Assembly: GCA_044337515.1 (NCBI GenBank)
Contig: JBIINK010000005.1
Coordinates: 8,677-72,676 of the forward strand
Length of the DNA stretch: 64,000 bases
Direction of reading: 5' to 3'
From: CAJBVG01 sp044337515
GTDB lineage: Bacteria; Bacteroidota; Bacteroidia; Sphingobacteriales; Sphingobacteriaceae
Made by a program: the position numbers and the translations under genes. Below, one piece after another: positions 24,818 to 34,380 of this stretch (position 1 is its first letter; every line of letters begins with the position of its first letter). The notes beneath the pieces were generated by a model. It was not told the origin of the DNA and made no database searches. It saw only the letters and a program-made list of their open reading frames with translations.

Positions 24818-27184
24818 CTATTTTTCTACTAGAAGTCTACTTGTTAAAGTTTTATTGTTTCCTTTCACATTGATTAAATACATTCCATTCGGAAGGTCAT
24901 TTAATAGTAAGCTAACAATATTATTGTTCACGCTTATTTTGTTTGAAGAAACACTCATCACTTTTTTACCCATCGCATCAGTAATAATGATGTTTTCAAT
25001 ATTAAAATTCGGTGGGATTTGAATATTTATTTTACCTGTACTTGGGTTAGGATATAATACTATTGCATTCGTATTGATTGAATGAATTCCAGAATTTCCT
25101 CCTAGTCCTCTGTGCCCATATAAACCAGTACCTGTACCTACTAATAAGTCATCAAAAAACAACACATTAATTTGAGTACCCATAGGGTAAGTAAATCCTA
25201 CATTCCAAGATGTGCCTGATAGTGCATAATTATACACTTCATTATCTACCGCTACATATACAGTGTCATGACCTAAGGTAATTGCATATCCTTGTTTTCC
25301 GGTAATCATTGGAAACCCAGTGGTAGTAAAGGGTGTCCATTTATTCGTTGTGTTTGTAGGCTTGTAATAGGCAATTGGATGATTTACTCCTGCATCGGTA
25401 CCGCATGCAAATACAGTATCTCCAGCAGCATTCGTATGTAAATCACGTATGCTCGCTACTATTAATGAACCGGTACTGGTATTACCTGCATTCATGTCCT
25501 GAGTAGCAGTCCAAGTTGAACCCGCTTTAACTACTCTGTATACACTTCTACCTGTTGGCGCGCTTAAATCATAATCAACACCAACATAAGCAATAGTATC
25601 TGTTCCTTCTTTTGTAAACACAATATCATACACATCAACATCATGGTTTGGTGTAGAAGCAACATTCAATTTTATTTGTGCCCAAGTACTCCCTGAATTT
25701 TCAGAGAAGAAAAGTCCACCTTTATCTGATCCTTGTAATTGATAACCTGCAAAAATTATTGATGAATCATATGGGCAAGTTTCTATAGCCTCACATACAA
25801 TTGCGCCTGTCCAATTATAGGGCGCGTTCTCTGGTGAAAATACTTGTGTCCAACTCGTTCCTCCATTAAAGGTTCTATACACTCTTGAGTTACCTACATA
25901 AACAATGTTAGTATCACCTGCCATATCACTAGAATAATAGGGTGAACCATCACCATTAGGAAACATTGCGGGAGTCCAGTTTGGAGAAGTCGTATATGTA
26001 GAAACTTTTCGTATTCCTGCTTTCGATGCTAGCCATGCTGTAGTCTTATCACTCGTCATGTCAAAGTCCATTACTTGTACAGCTTCAACACCATTGTCAA
26101 TTTCAAAAATGGTATAACCTTCGTTTATCGATGCACCTATCCCTTGGTCGGTTGTCATGTATACAATATTGGTATCATTCGGGTCTGAATAAACTGCACC
26201 ATCATTTGGGTGAGTTTCAAAACCTGTTTGTCCGAACGTAATCCATGAACCTGCTACCCCTTTATTATTACTTGCAATTTTTGCGAAATAAACATGATAG
26301 TTAGAAGATGTTCCACTAAAGGCAATGACCTCACCAGCTACACCACTTATTCCAGTATTTACATTTGTATATGCAGTATCGTTATCCGAATATTCAAACT
26401 GCTTCGTTATTGGACCCATACTTGTATTTGATCCCGCGATAAACAAACGTCCATCTGGAGCAATGTTCATCGTAGTATAATTATTCATTGCCGAAATTGC
26501 TGCGGGAGAAATATCAGTAAATGTAGTTGTGCTTGAAAACGAATCGTAAGCCGATTTAGATTTATATAATTTCATTGAAGCACCAGTACCTGAATAAAAT
26601 ACATATAGTGCATTATTTGTTGGATCTACTGCAAACGTTGGGTTTCCAGGAGTAGGCGGCATCGCTATAGGCGAACCAACTCCTGCTGTGAAATTTCCAC
26701 TTGCATCTAATGTTCCGAAATTTAATTGTGCAGCATTTGCGTAAAACATTACATTACCCGAAATAAACGAAACGTAGTTTCCTCCTGTTGCAACACTCGT
26801 TGCAGCAGTTGCTGTTGCTGTAGTTTTGTAAAGTGTATTTTGTGCAGTAAAATAAATTGTTCCTGATGTTTGGTGTACTTGGAAATTACGTATTCCACCA
26901 CCAAAATTTTTGGTTGCATCTGCCGATTTTAATTTGTGGAATGTTGGACTAAATGTTGGAGTAGTTGCCGGTGTTGCTACATCTGCATAAAACATAGAGT
27001 TTGCACTCTCTGTAGAAATTATTATTCGAGATGAATCAGGTTTATACGGATATCCAGAAATATAATTAATTCGACCTCCGTAAACATTTTCAACTTCGGG
27101 TTTTCCGAGTTGTGCCCATGAATAATTCGCTGAGAAGAGCAGGATTATCATTAGCAATTTTATTGTAGTAAAATGAACTTTCAT
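24818..27184 (-). CDS. T9SS-exported BNR/sortilin-like propeller protein
   Basis: A 788-residue secreted protein with signal peptide MKVHFTTIKLLMIILLFSAN and onward to SWAQ. Repeated TWTQVF, GSTWAQIKL and GSTWTATQD segments next to NDTNIVYM / GDTNIVYVG are the photosystem-stability/VPS10-type BNR propeller pattern. The last 80 residues form a type A T9SS sorting domain: NAIVLYPNPSTGKINIQIPP, ITDAMGKKV, LPNGMYLINVKG and RLLVEK. The function is unknown; proteins of this build are common surface or matrix components in Bacteroidota. Confidence 0.82.
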   Translation of the reverse strand: MKVHFTTIKLLMIILLFSANYSWAQLGKPEVENVYGGRINYISGYPYKPDSSRIIISTESANSMFYADVATPATTPTFSPTFHKLKSADATKNFGGGIRNFQVHQTSGTIYFTAQNTLYKTTATATAATSVATGGNYVSFISGNVMFYANAAQLNFGTLDASGNFTAGVGSPIAMPPTPGNPTFAVDPTNNALYVFYSGTGASMKLYKSKSAYDSFSSTTTFTDISPAAISAMNNYTTMNIAPDGRLFIAGSNTSMGPITKQFEYSDNDTAYTNVNTGISGVAGEVIAFSGTSSNYHVYFAKIASNNKGVAGSWITFGQTGFETHPNDGAVYSDPNDTNIVYMTTDQGIGASINEGYTIFEIDNGVEAVQVMDFDMTSDKTTAWLASKAGIRKVSTYTTSPNWTPAMFPNGDGSPYYSSDMAGDTNIVYVGNSRVYRTFNGGTSWTQVFSPENAPYNWTGAIVCEAIETCPYDSSIIFAGYQLQGSDKGGLFFSENSGSTWAQIKLNVASTPNHDVDVYDIVFTKEGTDTIAYVGVDYDLSAPTGRSVYRVVKAGSTWTATQDMNAGNTSTGSLIVASIRDLHTNAAGDTVFACGTDAGVNHPIAYYKPTNTTNKWTPFTTTGFPMITGKQGYAITLGHDTVYVAVDNEVYNYALSGTSWNVGFTYPMGTQINVLFFDDLLVGTGTGLYGHRGLGGNSGIHSINTNAIVLYPNPSTGKINIQIPPNFNIENIIITDAMGKKVMSVSSNKISVNNNIVSLLLNDLPNGMYLINVKGNNKTLTSRLLVEK

Positions 27185-27233
27185 AATCAGTGGTATTTAA
27201 GCGTAATTGGTTAGTTATCTTAAAGTTACAACT

Positions 27234-27659
27234 TTATTGACCAGAAGCAAATTTTCTTAACATCCTATAATTCTCAATATATCCACTAATTGAATCTTGC
27301 CCATCTGACCAATAAACGGCGTTTGTAGTGCTATCTTTTCTACTTAATATAGAATAGGTGAGGTTTCCTGGCTTTTTATAAGGCTTGTTCAGTATGCCTG
27401 ATGAATATACTTTTTGAAATAATAGTGCAACAGAATCAGTAGTACTCATTCGGTAAAACTTCTGATTGTATGCCTTACCTGCAGTATGATAGATGACGTA
27501 AATCTCTGCATTCTTTTGAATCAAGAAACCTGTTGTTGTTCCCGCAAAACCTCCACTCGCTTTTACTTCTATCGCATCATAAGGAACAAACTGCTCTACT
27601 CTCTTTTGTCGAGATGAACAAGCTGTAAAAAGTAAAAAGATGATGAAGTAACGTTTCAT
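27234..27659 (-). CDS. Small lipoprotein of unknown function
   Basis: A 141-residue protein with a lipoprotein signal (MKRYFIIFLLFTACSSRQ; lipobox LFTAC, Cys14), so it is expected on a periplasmic-facing membrane. The mature part is beta-rich with KASGGFAGTTTGFLIQKNAE and ends near the C-terminus in a helix-like YRMLRKFASG. I do not recognise a family. It lies between the T9SS cluster and the cyanophycin genes, 24 bases after the isoaspartyl peptidase gene on the same strand, and may be cotranscribed with it. Confidence 0.65.
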   Translation of the reverse strand: MKRYFIIFLLFTACSSRQKRVEQFVPYDAIEVKASGGFAGTTTGFLIQKNAEIYVIYHTAGKAYNQKFYRMSTTDSVALLFQKVYSSGILNKPYKKPGNLTYSILSRKDSTTNAVYWSDGQDSISGYIENYRMLRKFASGQ

Positions 27660-27683
27660 AATCCTAATGTACGAAATATTTAT

Positions 27684-28526
27684 TTATTGAAAACATTCGA
27701 TAATACCTTCATCGCAGCTAGCCCAAACCATATAGGGGTGCGAATCTTGATGGTAAATACTTCCATCTTTTTCAATACAAATTGCACCAGCAAAACCATC
27801 GATTTCTTTTAATTCAAAAAAGCTTTTTTCAAATGCTTTCTCCATACTAAAACCATCGCTAATTCGGGTAACAATTTTTGTAGCGAGTGCTACACTAACA
27901 ATATCTTCGCCAACACCAGTACAAGAAACTCCTGCAAAGTTGTTGGCAAAATTTCCTGCAGCTGTTGCAGAGTCTGAAATTCTTCCTACCAACTCAAAGC
28001 CTTTGCCACCGGTCGATGTAGCCGCTGCAATTTTTCCTTCTGCATCTAATGCTACACAACCAACCGTTCCTAATCCTAACGATTTTACTTTCTCTTCGTA
28101 TTCTTTTCTTCGTTGTGGTAATTCTGGATTGTATGATGGAATATTTTTTTCGGTAGCATATTTATTTGCGCCTTCTGCTCCTAAAACTCTATCGTCTTCT
28201 TGCATTAATAATTCAGCAAGTCGAATCGGATTTTGAATATTTTGCACATTAATAACACCAGAAAACTTTTTAGAATTTCCATCATGAATAGATGAACTCA
28301 TTCTAATTTTTCCATCGCTTTGAATTTGAGATCCTAATCCAGCATTAAATAAGATATTGTTTTCTAAAAGAGAAACAGCATACACCACCGTTTCCACTGC
28401 GGTATGCGTTTTTAAATATTCATAGCTGTCTCCAGCAATTTCTTTTAATGCATTTTGCTTCGCATGCTTTACTTCCAAGCTTGTACTAGATTCTGAAAAG
28501 AAACCACCGTGAATGATTAATTTCAT
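27684..28526 (-). CDS. Isoaspartyl peptidase/L-asparaginase, Ntn-hydrolase
   Basis: A plant-type asparaginase of 280 residues. It is made as a precursor that cuts itself before the catalytic threonine T154 in GLGTVGCVAL; the substrate loop GRISDSATAAGNF and TSTGGK follow. Such enzymes hydrolyse beta-aspartyl dipeptides. Its start overlaps the stop of the cyanophycinase gene by 4 bases, which indicates a coupled operon. Cyanophycinase releases beta-aspartyl-arginine, so this enzyme would split that product to aspartate and arginine. No signal peptide is visible, so it is cytosolic. Confidence 0.9.
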   Translation of the reverse strand: MKLIIHGGFFSESSTSLEVKHAKQNALKEIAGDSYEYLKTHTAVETVVYAVSLLENNILFNAGLGSQIQSDGKIRMSSSIHDGNSKKFSGVINVQNIQNPIRLAELLMQEDDRVLGAEGANKYATEKNIPSYNPELPQRRKEYEEKVKSLGLGTVGCVALDAEGKIAAATSTGGKGFELVGRISDSATAAGNFANNFAGVSCTGVGEDIVSVALATKIVTRISDGFSMEKAFEKSFFELKEIDGFAGAICIEKDGSIYHQDSHPYMVWASCDEGIIECFQ

Positions 28527-29425
28527 CTGTCTATTTTTGCGTATCGGTCTACGTCTTTTTTATGATTTTTATTGATTATCATTTTCGACGTTTCCAAGTC
28601 ATATAAATCATGCATTGCCATTACATGAACTACTACATGGTCAATAGATATAGGGGTTCCAATAGATACGTCGGTAATGTTTGTGTCTCTGATTGATTTT
28701 CCATCAACCAACATCACTAAGCCAGAGCCAATCGCTTCCATCTCATGACCATCCTTAATTAACAAGCCGGTGTCTTCTCCTAAGCCCACTCCTAATATCA
28801 TCGGGTTGCTAACTACTGCTTGAAATAATCGTCCAATTCTTCCGCGATGAACAAAGTGAGTGTCAATAATTACATCGTTAATTAATCCTAATCCACCAGT
28901 AATTTTTACTTCTCCTTTTAATAATGCTTCAGAGCTAGAACCTTGGTAAATCATATTGTTCGAGCATGCTGCAGCACCTGCAGATGTTCCAGAAATAACA
29001 AAGTTTGTTTCTTGGTATTTTTTGATGAGCAACTTGTGAAATTCAGTTCCTCCTAATATGGATGTTAATCGTAATTGATCTCCACCAGTAAACATCACTA
29101 CATCGGCTTCTCTTAATCGAGTTACGAAATGTTCATCATTCGCTTCATCGCGAACCGTGATGTTCATTACACCAACATTATTTGAGCCTAAGTATGAAAA
29201 TGCTTTTACATATTCTTCGCCTACTGCTTCTGGTATTTGTGATGCTGTGGTGATTACTTCAACTCTCGACAATTCTTGATTTGCCGATTCCAGTATTATA
29301 CGTTTTAGAATTCCTTTTTCAAAAAAATTTAGATTGCTCTCAATTTCTTCTTTATAGTTCTTCTCGGTAAAACTACCGGTATCAACTGCCCCCCCAATAA
29401 TGATTAACTTTCCTATTGGTTTCAT
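28523..29425 (-). CDS. cphB: Cyanophycinase
   Basis: A 300-residue serine peptidase of family S51. It degrades the storage polymer cyanophycin (aspartate backbone, arginine side chains) to beta-Asp-Arg dipeptides. Signatures are IIGGAVDTG at the N-terminus, VVMFTGGDQLRL (109-120) and the nucleophile elbow SGTSAGAAACSNNM with S148. There is no signal peptide, so it works on intracellular granules. The neighbouring genes for cyanophycin synthetase and the isoaspartyl peptidase fix the assignment against the related peptidase E. Confidence 0.94.
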   Translation of the reverse strand: MKPIGKLIIIGGAVDTGSFTEKNYKEEIESNLNFFEKGILKRIILESANQELSRVEVITTASQIPEAVGEEYVKAFSYLGSNNVGVMNITVRDEANDEHFVTRLREADVVMFTGGDQLRLTSILGGTEFHKLLIKKYQETNFVISGTSAGAAACSNNMIYQGSSSEALLKGEVKITGGLGLINDVIIDTHFVHRGRIGRLFQAVVSNPMILGVGLGEDTGLLIKDGHEMEAIGSGLVMLVDGKSIRDTNITDVSIGTPISIDHVVVHVMAMHDLYDLETSKMIINKNHKKDVDRYAKIDR

Positions 29426-29555
29426 ATAATATTAATGTTAGTAGAATATTAAATCTAAAACAATAATAGTAATATATTTTATAAAATATGCATCAATGCA
29501 TTTGGTTTTCAAATTATTATTTTATTAAATTACCAATCTATATAAACTTACGCAT
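29426..29555. other. Divergent intergenic region between cphB and cphA
   Basis: 130 AT-rich bases that must hold both promoters. TGCATTTG at about 29495-29502 (+) is one mismatch from TAnnTTTG. ATGCATCAATGCAT nearby is a small inverted repeat (ATGCAT twice) and could be an operator shared by both genes. Confidence 0.4.
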
Positions 29556-32171
29556 ATGAAGATATTGAGTATACAAGCGTTGAGAGGCCCAAACATTTGG
29601 AGCGTGCGTCGCAAAAAACTAATACAAATGCGTCTCGACCTTGAGGATATGGAGCAAAAACCAAGTAATTTGGTAGATGGCTTCCCTGATCGTTTAGAAG
29701 CTTTATTCCCTACAATGTATGAGCATCGTTGCTCTGAGGGGGTTGCGGGTGGCTTTTTTATGCGTGTTCGTCGCGGAACTTGGATGGGTCACGTTATTGA
29801 ACATATTGCTTTAGAAATACAAACTCTTGCCGGAATGGAAACGGGATTCGGTAGAACTCGTGAAACTAAAACTCCAGGCATATACAATGTTGTTTTCAGT
29901 TATACAGAAGAAAGTGTTGGCTTATTTGCTGGTGAAGCTGCTGTTCGTATTACCGAGGCCCTAATTTCGGGTGAAGGGTACGACCTATCTGCCGATATTA
30001 AACGAATGCGAGAAATACGAGAAGAAGTTCGACTTGGACCAAGCACTTCCTCTTTAGTAGATGAAGCCGTTTCTCGTGATATTCCATGGATTCGCTTAGG
30101 TACTAATTCTCTTATTCAATTAGGGTATGGTGTAAACCAAGCTCGTTTTCAAGCAACCATTACCGATAAAACTTCTAACATCGCTGTAGATATTGCTTGT
30201 AATAAAGAACTAACTAAAAAAATGTTATACAATGCAGCAATCCCTGTTGCAAAAGGCGATATCGTTATTGATGAAGAAGATCTTAAACGTTGCATAGATC
30301 GTATCGGATTCCCAATTGTATTAAAACCTCTAGATGGCAATCATGGTAAGGGTGCTTCCATTAATGTGAAAACTATGGAAGATGCGCTTGCTGGTTTAGA
30401 GTTTGCAAAAAAATATTCTAGAAAAGTAATTGTTGAACGTTTTATAACAGGATACGATTTCCGTGTTCTAGTAATCGACAATAAAGTAGTTGCTGCTGCC
30501 CAACGTGTACCAGCAAATGTTAAAGGTGATGGGAAACATTCCGTTCAAGAATTAATTGAAACAGAAAATTTAGACCCTCGTCGTGGTTACGGACATGAAA
30601 ACGTTTTAACAGAAATTACTGTTGATCGCGACACAACTGACCTACTTGATAAAATGGGATATACCTTAGATACTATTCCTAAAAAAGGTGAAATTGTTTA
30701 TCTAAAATCAACCGCTAATCTTTCTACTGGTGGAACTTCTATCGATGTTACCGACATGATGCATCCAGAAAATATTTTCTTATCAGAGCGTATTTCTCGT
30801 GTAATTGGATTAGATGTTTGTGGTATTGATATCATGGCAGAAAATTTAACTCAACCCTTAAAAGAAAATGGTGGAGTAATTTTAGAAGTAAATGCTGCTC
30901 CTGGTTTCCGTATGCACCTAGCTCCTGCAGAAGGCTTGCCTAGAAACGTTGCTGCTCCAGTGATCGATATGCTTTACCCACTTGGTAAACCATCTCGTAT
31001 TCCAATTATCGCTGTAACTGGAACAAATGGTAAAACTACGACCACTCGCTTAATTGCACACATCGTAAAAAATATGGGTTACCGTGTGGGCTTCACTACT
31101 TCAGATGGTATCTACGTTCAAAATCATATGCTCGAAAAGGGCGATACCACTGGACCATACAGTGCTGAATTTATTTTAAAAGATCCTACTGTCGATTTTG
31201 CTATTCTTGAAACTGCTCGTGGTGGTATTCTTCGTTCTGGATTAGGATTTAGTCGTTGCGATATTGGTGTCATTACAAATATTCAAGAAGATCATTTAGG
31301 TCTTAATGATATTGATACACTAGAAGATGTTGCTCGTGTAAAATCTACTGTTGTAAAAAGTGTTAAGAAAGATGGATGGGCTGTATTAAATGCAGAAGAT
31401 GAATATTGTGTAAAAGTTGCTGGAGAACTCGATTGTAAAATTGCCTATTTCAGTTTAGATGAAAATAATCCTGTTATCAAGAAACATTGCAAAGCCGGTG
31501 GTATTGCAGCGATTTATGAAAACGGATTTGTAACCATTAAAAAAGGTGATTGGAAAATTCGTGTTGAAAAAGTAACAACCATTCCTTTAACACTTGGTGG
31601 TAAAGCGCAATTCATGATTGCCAATGTGTTGGCCGCAACTCTTGCTGGTTATTTATATGGCTTCAAAACAGAAGACATGCGCTTATCTCTTGAAACGTTC
31701 ATTCCATCTGCTGCTCAAACGCCAGGTCGTATGAACATCTTTAATTTCAAAGAGTTTAAAGTGATGATCGACTTTGCCCATAACCCTTCAGGATACATGG
31801 CTGTTGAGAGTTTCTTAAATCAAATTGAAAGTCCTTATAAAGTTGGTATTATCGCTGGTGTTGGTGATAGAAGAGATCAAGACATTACCGATTGCGGCGC
31901 TATCGCTGCTCGCATGTTCGATCATATTATTATTCGTCAAGAAAAACATTTACGCGGAAGAACGGAAGAAGAAATTATCAACTTGATTTTAAAAGGAATT
32001 AATTCTGTCGATAAAAAAATATCTTACGAAATTATACCTAAAGAAGTGGAAGCCATTAAACATGCAATATCTACCGCTCAACCAGGTACATTCATCACAG
32101 CATTAAGTGATGTAATTACCAATGCTATTGATATTGTACAAAGTTATTTGGATAAGGAAGCAGGCCTTTAA
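29556..32171 (+). CDS. cphA: Cyanophycin synthetase
   Basis: An 871-residue enzyme that lengthens cyanophycin by adding aspartate and arginine with ATP. It has three parts: an N-terminal domain (1 to about 160, beginning MKILSIQALRGPNIWSVRR, typical), an ATP-grasp domain (about 215-480; FPIVLKPLDGNHGKGASINV) that adds aspartate-phosphate chemistry, and a Mur-ligase-like domain with P-loop GTNGKTTTT from residue 489 that adds arginine. The C-terminal PGRMNIFNF and FAHNPSGYMAVE stretches are Mur-ligase motifs. It is a single gene followed by a terminator and divergent from cphB. Confidence 0.96.
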   Translation: MKILSIQALRGPNIWSVRRKKLIQMRLDLEDMEQKPSNLVDGFPDRLEALFPTMYEHRCSEGVAGGFFMRVRRGTWMGHVIEHIALEIQTLAGMETGFGRTRETKTPGIYNVVFSYTEESVGLFAGEAAVRITEALISGEGYDLSADIKRMREIREEVRLGPSTSSLVDEAVSRDIPWIRLGTNSLIQLGYGVNQARFQATITDKTSNIAVDIACNKELTKKMLYNAAIPVAKGDIVIDEEDLKRCIDRIGFPIVLKPLDGNHGKGASINVKTMEDALAGLEFAKKYSRKVIVERFITGYDFRVLVIDNKVVAAAQRVPANVKGDGKHSVQELIETENLDPRRGYGHENVLTEITVDRDTTDLLDKMGYTLDTIPKKGEIVYLKSTANLSTGGTSIDVTDMMHPENIFLSERISRVIGLDVCGIDIMAENLTQPLKENGGVILEVNAAPGFRMHLAPAEGLPRNVAAPVIDMLYPLGKPSRIPIIAVTGTNGKTTTTRLIAHIVKNMGYRVGFTTSDGIYVQNHMLEKGDTTGPYSAEFILKDPTVDFAILETARGGILRSGLGFSRCDIGVITNIQEDHLGLNDIDTLEDVARVKSTVVKSVKKDGWAVLNAEDEYCVKVAGELDCKIAYFSLDENNPVIKKHCKAGGIAAIYENGFVTIKKGDWKIRVEKVTTIPLTLGGKAQFMIANVLAATLAGYLYGFKTEDMRLSLETFIPSAAQTPGRMNIFNFKEFKVMIDFAHNPSGYMAVESFLNQIESPYKVGIIAGVGDRRDQDITDCGAIAARMFDHIIIRQEKHLRGRTEEEIINLILKGINSVDKKISYEIIPKEVEAIKHAISTAQPGTFITALSDVITNAIDIVQSYLDKEAGL

Positions 32172-32194
32172 TCAAATTGTCGAAATGACGAATT

Positions 32195-32237
32195 AGCGAA
32201 TTGTCGAAACCCCTGTGTTTTGCAATTCGCTTTTTTT
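32195..32237 (+). terminator. Rho-independent terminator of cphA
   Basis: AGCGAATTG (32195-32203) pairs with CAATTCGCT (32223-32231), followed by a T7 tract. The preceding bases repeat the words GAATT and GTCGAAA. Confidence 0.85.
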
Positions 32238-32295
32238 GTTTCAATAAACTCTAAAATACTTTTTTCTATTATCTATTTTCTAATTACATTTAAAC

Positions 32296-33042
32296 ATGAG
32301 AAAATCAGTTATCATCAGTGGTGCAGGTTCTGGAATTGGAAGAGCTATTGCCATTCGTTTAAGCGAATTAAATTTCGATTGTTACTTGCTTGGTCGTAAT
32401 GCCGTGCATTTACAAAAAACCTTAATCGCATTAAAAGATGGTGATCATTATTCGTTAGCTGCAGATATTAAAAATAAAGACAGCTTAGCATCTACGCTTT
32501 CAATTCTACGCAGACCAGTTGATGCATTAATTGCTAATGCTGGTATTGGTGGTGAAAATACTTGGGGTGATACTGATCGTTGGAATGATATTGTAGAAAC
32601 AAATTTAACCGGTACTTACAATTTCATTAATACATTTTTGCCTCACTTAAAAGCATCTACTTCGCCTTACAAACATGTGGTAATGACTTCCTCTATTCTT
32701 GCGCGTTTAGGTGTAGCAAACTACACTGCGTATTGCGCATCAAAAGCTGGATTACTCGGACTCATGCGATCAATGGCTGTTCAATATGCTGATGATAAAA
32801 TTTTAGTAAATGCTATTTGCCCAGGCTGGGTAAACACTCAAATGTCGCAAGATGGTATGCAAGGAATTGCAAATGGTATTGGAGTAAGTGTACAAGAATT
32901 TTATGACATCGCAATGCAATCTGTTCCTTTACGTAAAATGTCAGAACCTTCAGAAATTGCCGATCTTGTAGCTTATTTACTTCATCAACAAAGCATAACC
33001 GGACAAACGTTTGATATTAATAATGGCGCTGTGATGAACTAA
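32296..33042 (+). CDS. Short-chain dehydrogenase/reductase
   Basis: A 248-residue SDR oxidoreductase. The Rossmann motif is SGAGSGIGRAI (8-18), NAG appears at 81-83, and the active site is formed by S132/S133, Y146 and K150 (YTAYCASKAG). It uses NAD(H) or NADP(H) on an alcohol or ketone group; the substrate cannot be inferred. The C-terminal CPGWVNTQM and AYLLHQQSITGQTFDINNG match the classical fatty-acid-synthesis-like subgroup. It follows the cphA terminator, so it probably has its own promoter. Confidence 0.9.
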   Translation: MRKSVIISGAGSGIGRAIAIRLSELNFDCYLLGRNAVHLQKTLIALKDGDHYSLAADIKNKDSLASTLSILRRPVDALIANAGIGGENTWGDTDRWNDIVETNLTGTYNFINTFLPHLKASTSPYKHVVMTSSILARLGVANYTAYCASKAGLLGLMRSMAVQYADDKILVNAICPGWVNTQMSQDGMQGIANGIGVSVQEFYDIAMQSVPLRKMSEPSEIADLVAYLLHQQSITGQTFDINNGAVMN

Positions 33043-33055
33043 GTACATTGTATTA

Positions 33056-33096
33056 TGTATTATGTATTAAATAAAAATTACTTAATACTTAATACA
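33056..33096. repeat. Word-type inverted repeat, TATTATGTATTAA words
   Basis: 33056-33070 and 33082-33096 pair at 14 of 15 positions, with a further copy of TGTATTA just upstream. It lies between the convergent SDR and FAD oxidoreductase genes. The same words occur at 39940-39990. Confidence 0.75.
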
Positions 33097-33102
33097 TTTT
33101 TA

Positions 33103-34281
33103 CTAGTCACCAGTTACCAAAAGCGCTACTTCCTCTCCAACCTTCGAGCCAATGGCAACGCCCATTCCATTACATCGTACAGCACAATAAACGTTTGGAC
33201 TAAGTTCTTTTACTATGGGTGATAATGTTTCACCAAATGCCATTATACCACTCCATTCCATATCGAATTCCCAGTCATTATCTTTTAAAATAATTTCATT
33301 TAGAATTCTGGTGATTTCATTTTTTATTTCTGAAGTAATTCCAAATTCAGTAGTGGTTTCTTTTTCAAAATTTAAATTTCTTCCACCACCAATTAATACA
33401 CGGTCATCAATATTTCTGAAATAAATATATCCTTCATTATAATGAAAAGTTCCCTTGAGTGATAAGTTTTTTATTGGTTTTGTTATGAATACTTGTCCGC
33501 GACCAGGAGTAATTTCTAACTCTGGAATTAAATCTTTCACAAAAGCATTAGTACAGATAACAACCTTTTGGGTATTAATGGTAAAATGTTCAGTAACTAT
33601 TTTAATGTTGGGCAACTGTTCCGGTTGTTGATTGAAGTTTGCAGCTTCAATCAACACTTCCTTCTCTTTCTCATACCCTTTCACTTCGTGACCAAACAAA
33701 ATTTCTATTCCACTATCTCTACATTTCTTAATTAAAGCTTGCATCATTTTTCCCGAATGTATTTGTGCTTCATACGGATTGAAAATTAAATGCTTCACAT
33801 TGCTTAATCCAAGTTCCGATATTTTATCATCTGCAAGTTGATATACATTTTCGCCAACACATTTTTTTAGTAGTGAATTGAAATGCCCTAATTTTTCGCA
33901 ACACTCTTGCCAAAGCGTTTCATCTTTCTCTGTAAAAACTTCATATCCTCCCCAGTTATAAAATTCAATTGCTTCGTCACCTAAAGTCTGACGTAATTTT
34001 CTTAACCCTTCCCATCTTTTCTGTACCAGCTGTAACAATTCCGTTTCCGAGCTTTTTTTCAATTGAACAATAAGCTCAGAAAGACTTCCAAAACAAGCAA
34101 AACCGGCGTTTTTAGTACTTGCCCCATCTGGTAAAAACGATCGCTCTAGCACCAAAACATTAGCACTAGGTTTCTTGTTCTTAATTTCTAAAGCGGCAAA
34201 TAACCCCACAATACCTGCACCAATGATAACATAGTCGGCATCCTTAAAAAATGACGTTCTTTCCCAATACGATTGGTTCAT
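33103..34281 (-). CDS. FAD-dependent amine/amino-acid oxidoreductase (DAO family)
   Basis: A 392-residue flavoprotein. The dinucleotide motif is VIIGAGIVGLFAALE (18-32). The SFLPDGASTKNAGFACFGS segment and the late NVYCAVRCNGMGVAIGS match the D-amino-acid oxidase/glycine-oxidase-like fold. Likely substrates are amino acids or secondary amines, but nothing here fixes which. There is no signal peptide. Its start codon region overlaps the promoter of the divergent zinc peptidase gene. Confidence 0.88.
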   Translation of the reverse strand: MNQSYWERTSFFKDADYVIIGAGIVGLFAALEIKNKKPSANVLVLERSFLPDGASTKNAGFACFGSLSELIVQLKKSSETELLQLVQKRWEGLRKLRQTLGDEAIEFYNWGGYEVFTEKDETLWQECCEKLGHFNSLLKKCVGENVYQLADDKISELGLSNVKHLIFNPYEAQIHSGKMMQALIKKCRDSGIEILFGHEVKGYEKEKEVLIEAANFNQQPEQLPNIKIVTEHFTINTQKVVICTNAFVKDLIPELEITPGRGQVFITKPIKNLSLKGTFHYNEGYIYFRNIDDRVLIGGGRNLNFEKETTTEFGITSEIKNEITRILNEIILKDNDWEFDMEWSGIMAFGETLSPIVKELSPNVYCAVRCNGMGVAIGSKVGEEVALLVTGD

Positions 34282-34304
34282 GTGATACTATTTTGGTAAA
34301 TTTG
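34274..34304 (+). promoter_or_regulatory. Promoter of the zinc metallopeptidase gene
   Basis: TTG (34274-34276), a 20-base spacer and TAAATTTG (34297-34304): a full match to the Bacteroidota -33/-7 pattern. It overlaps the first codons of the opposite-strand oxidoreductase gene. Confidence 0.7.
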
Positions 34305-34380
34305 ACGTAATTAGTACGAAATGTCAGTGTTTTAAAAATGGCATTCGCTTTGATTAAAGGTATTTAAAAAAATAGAAATT

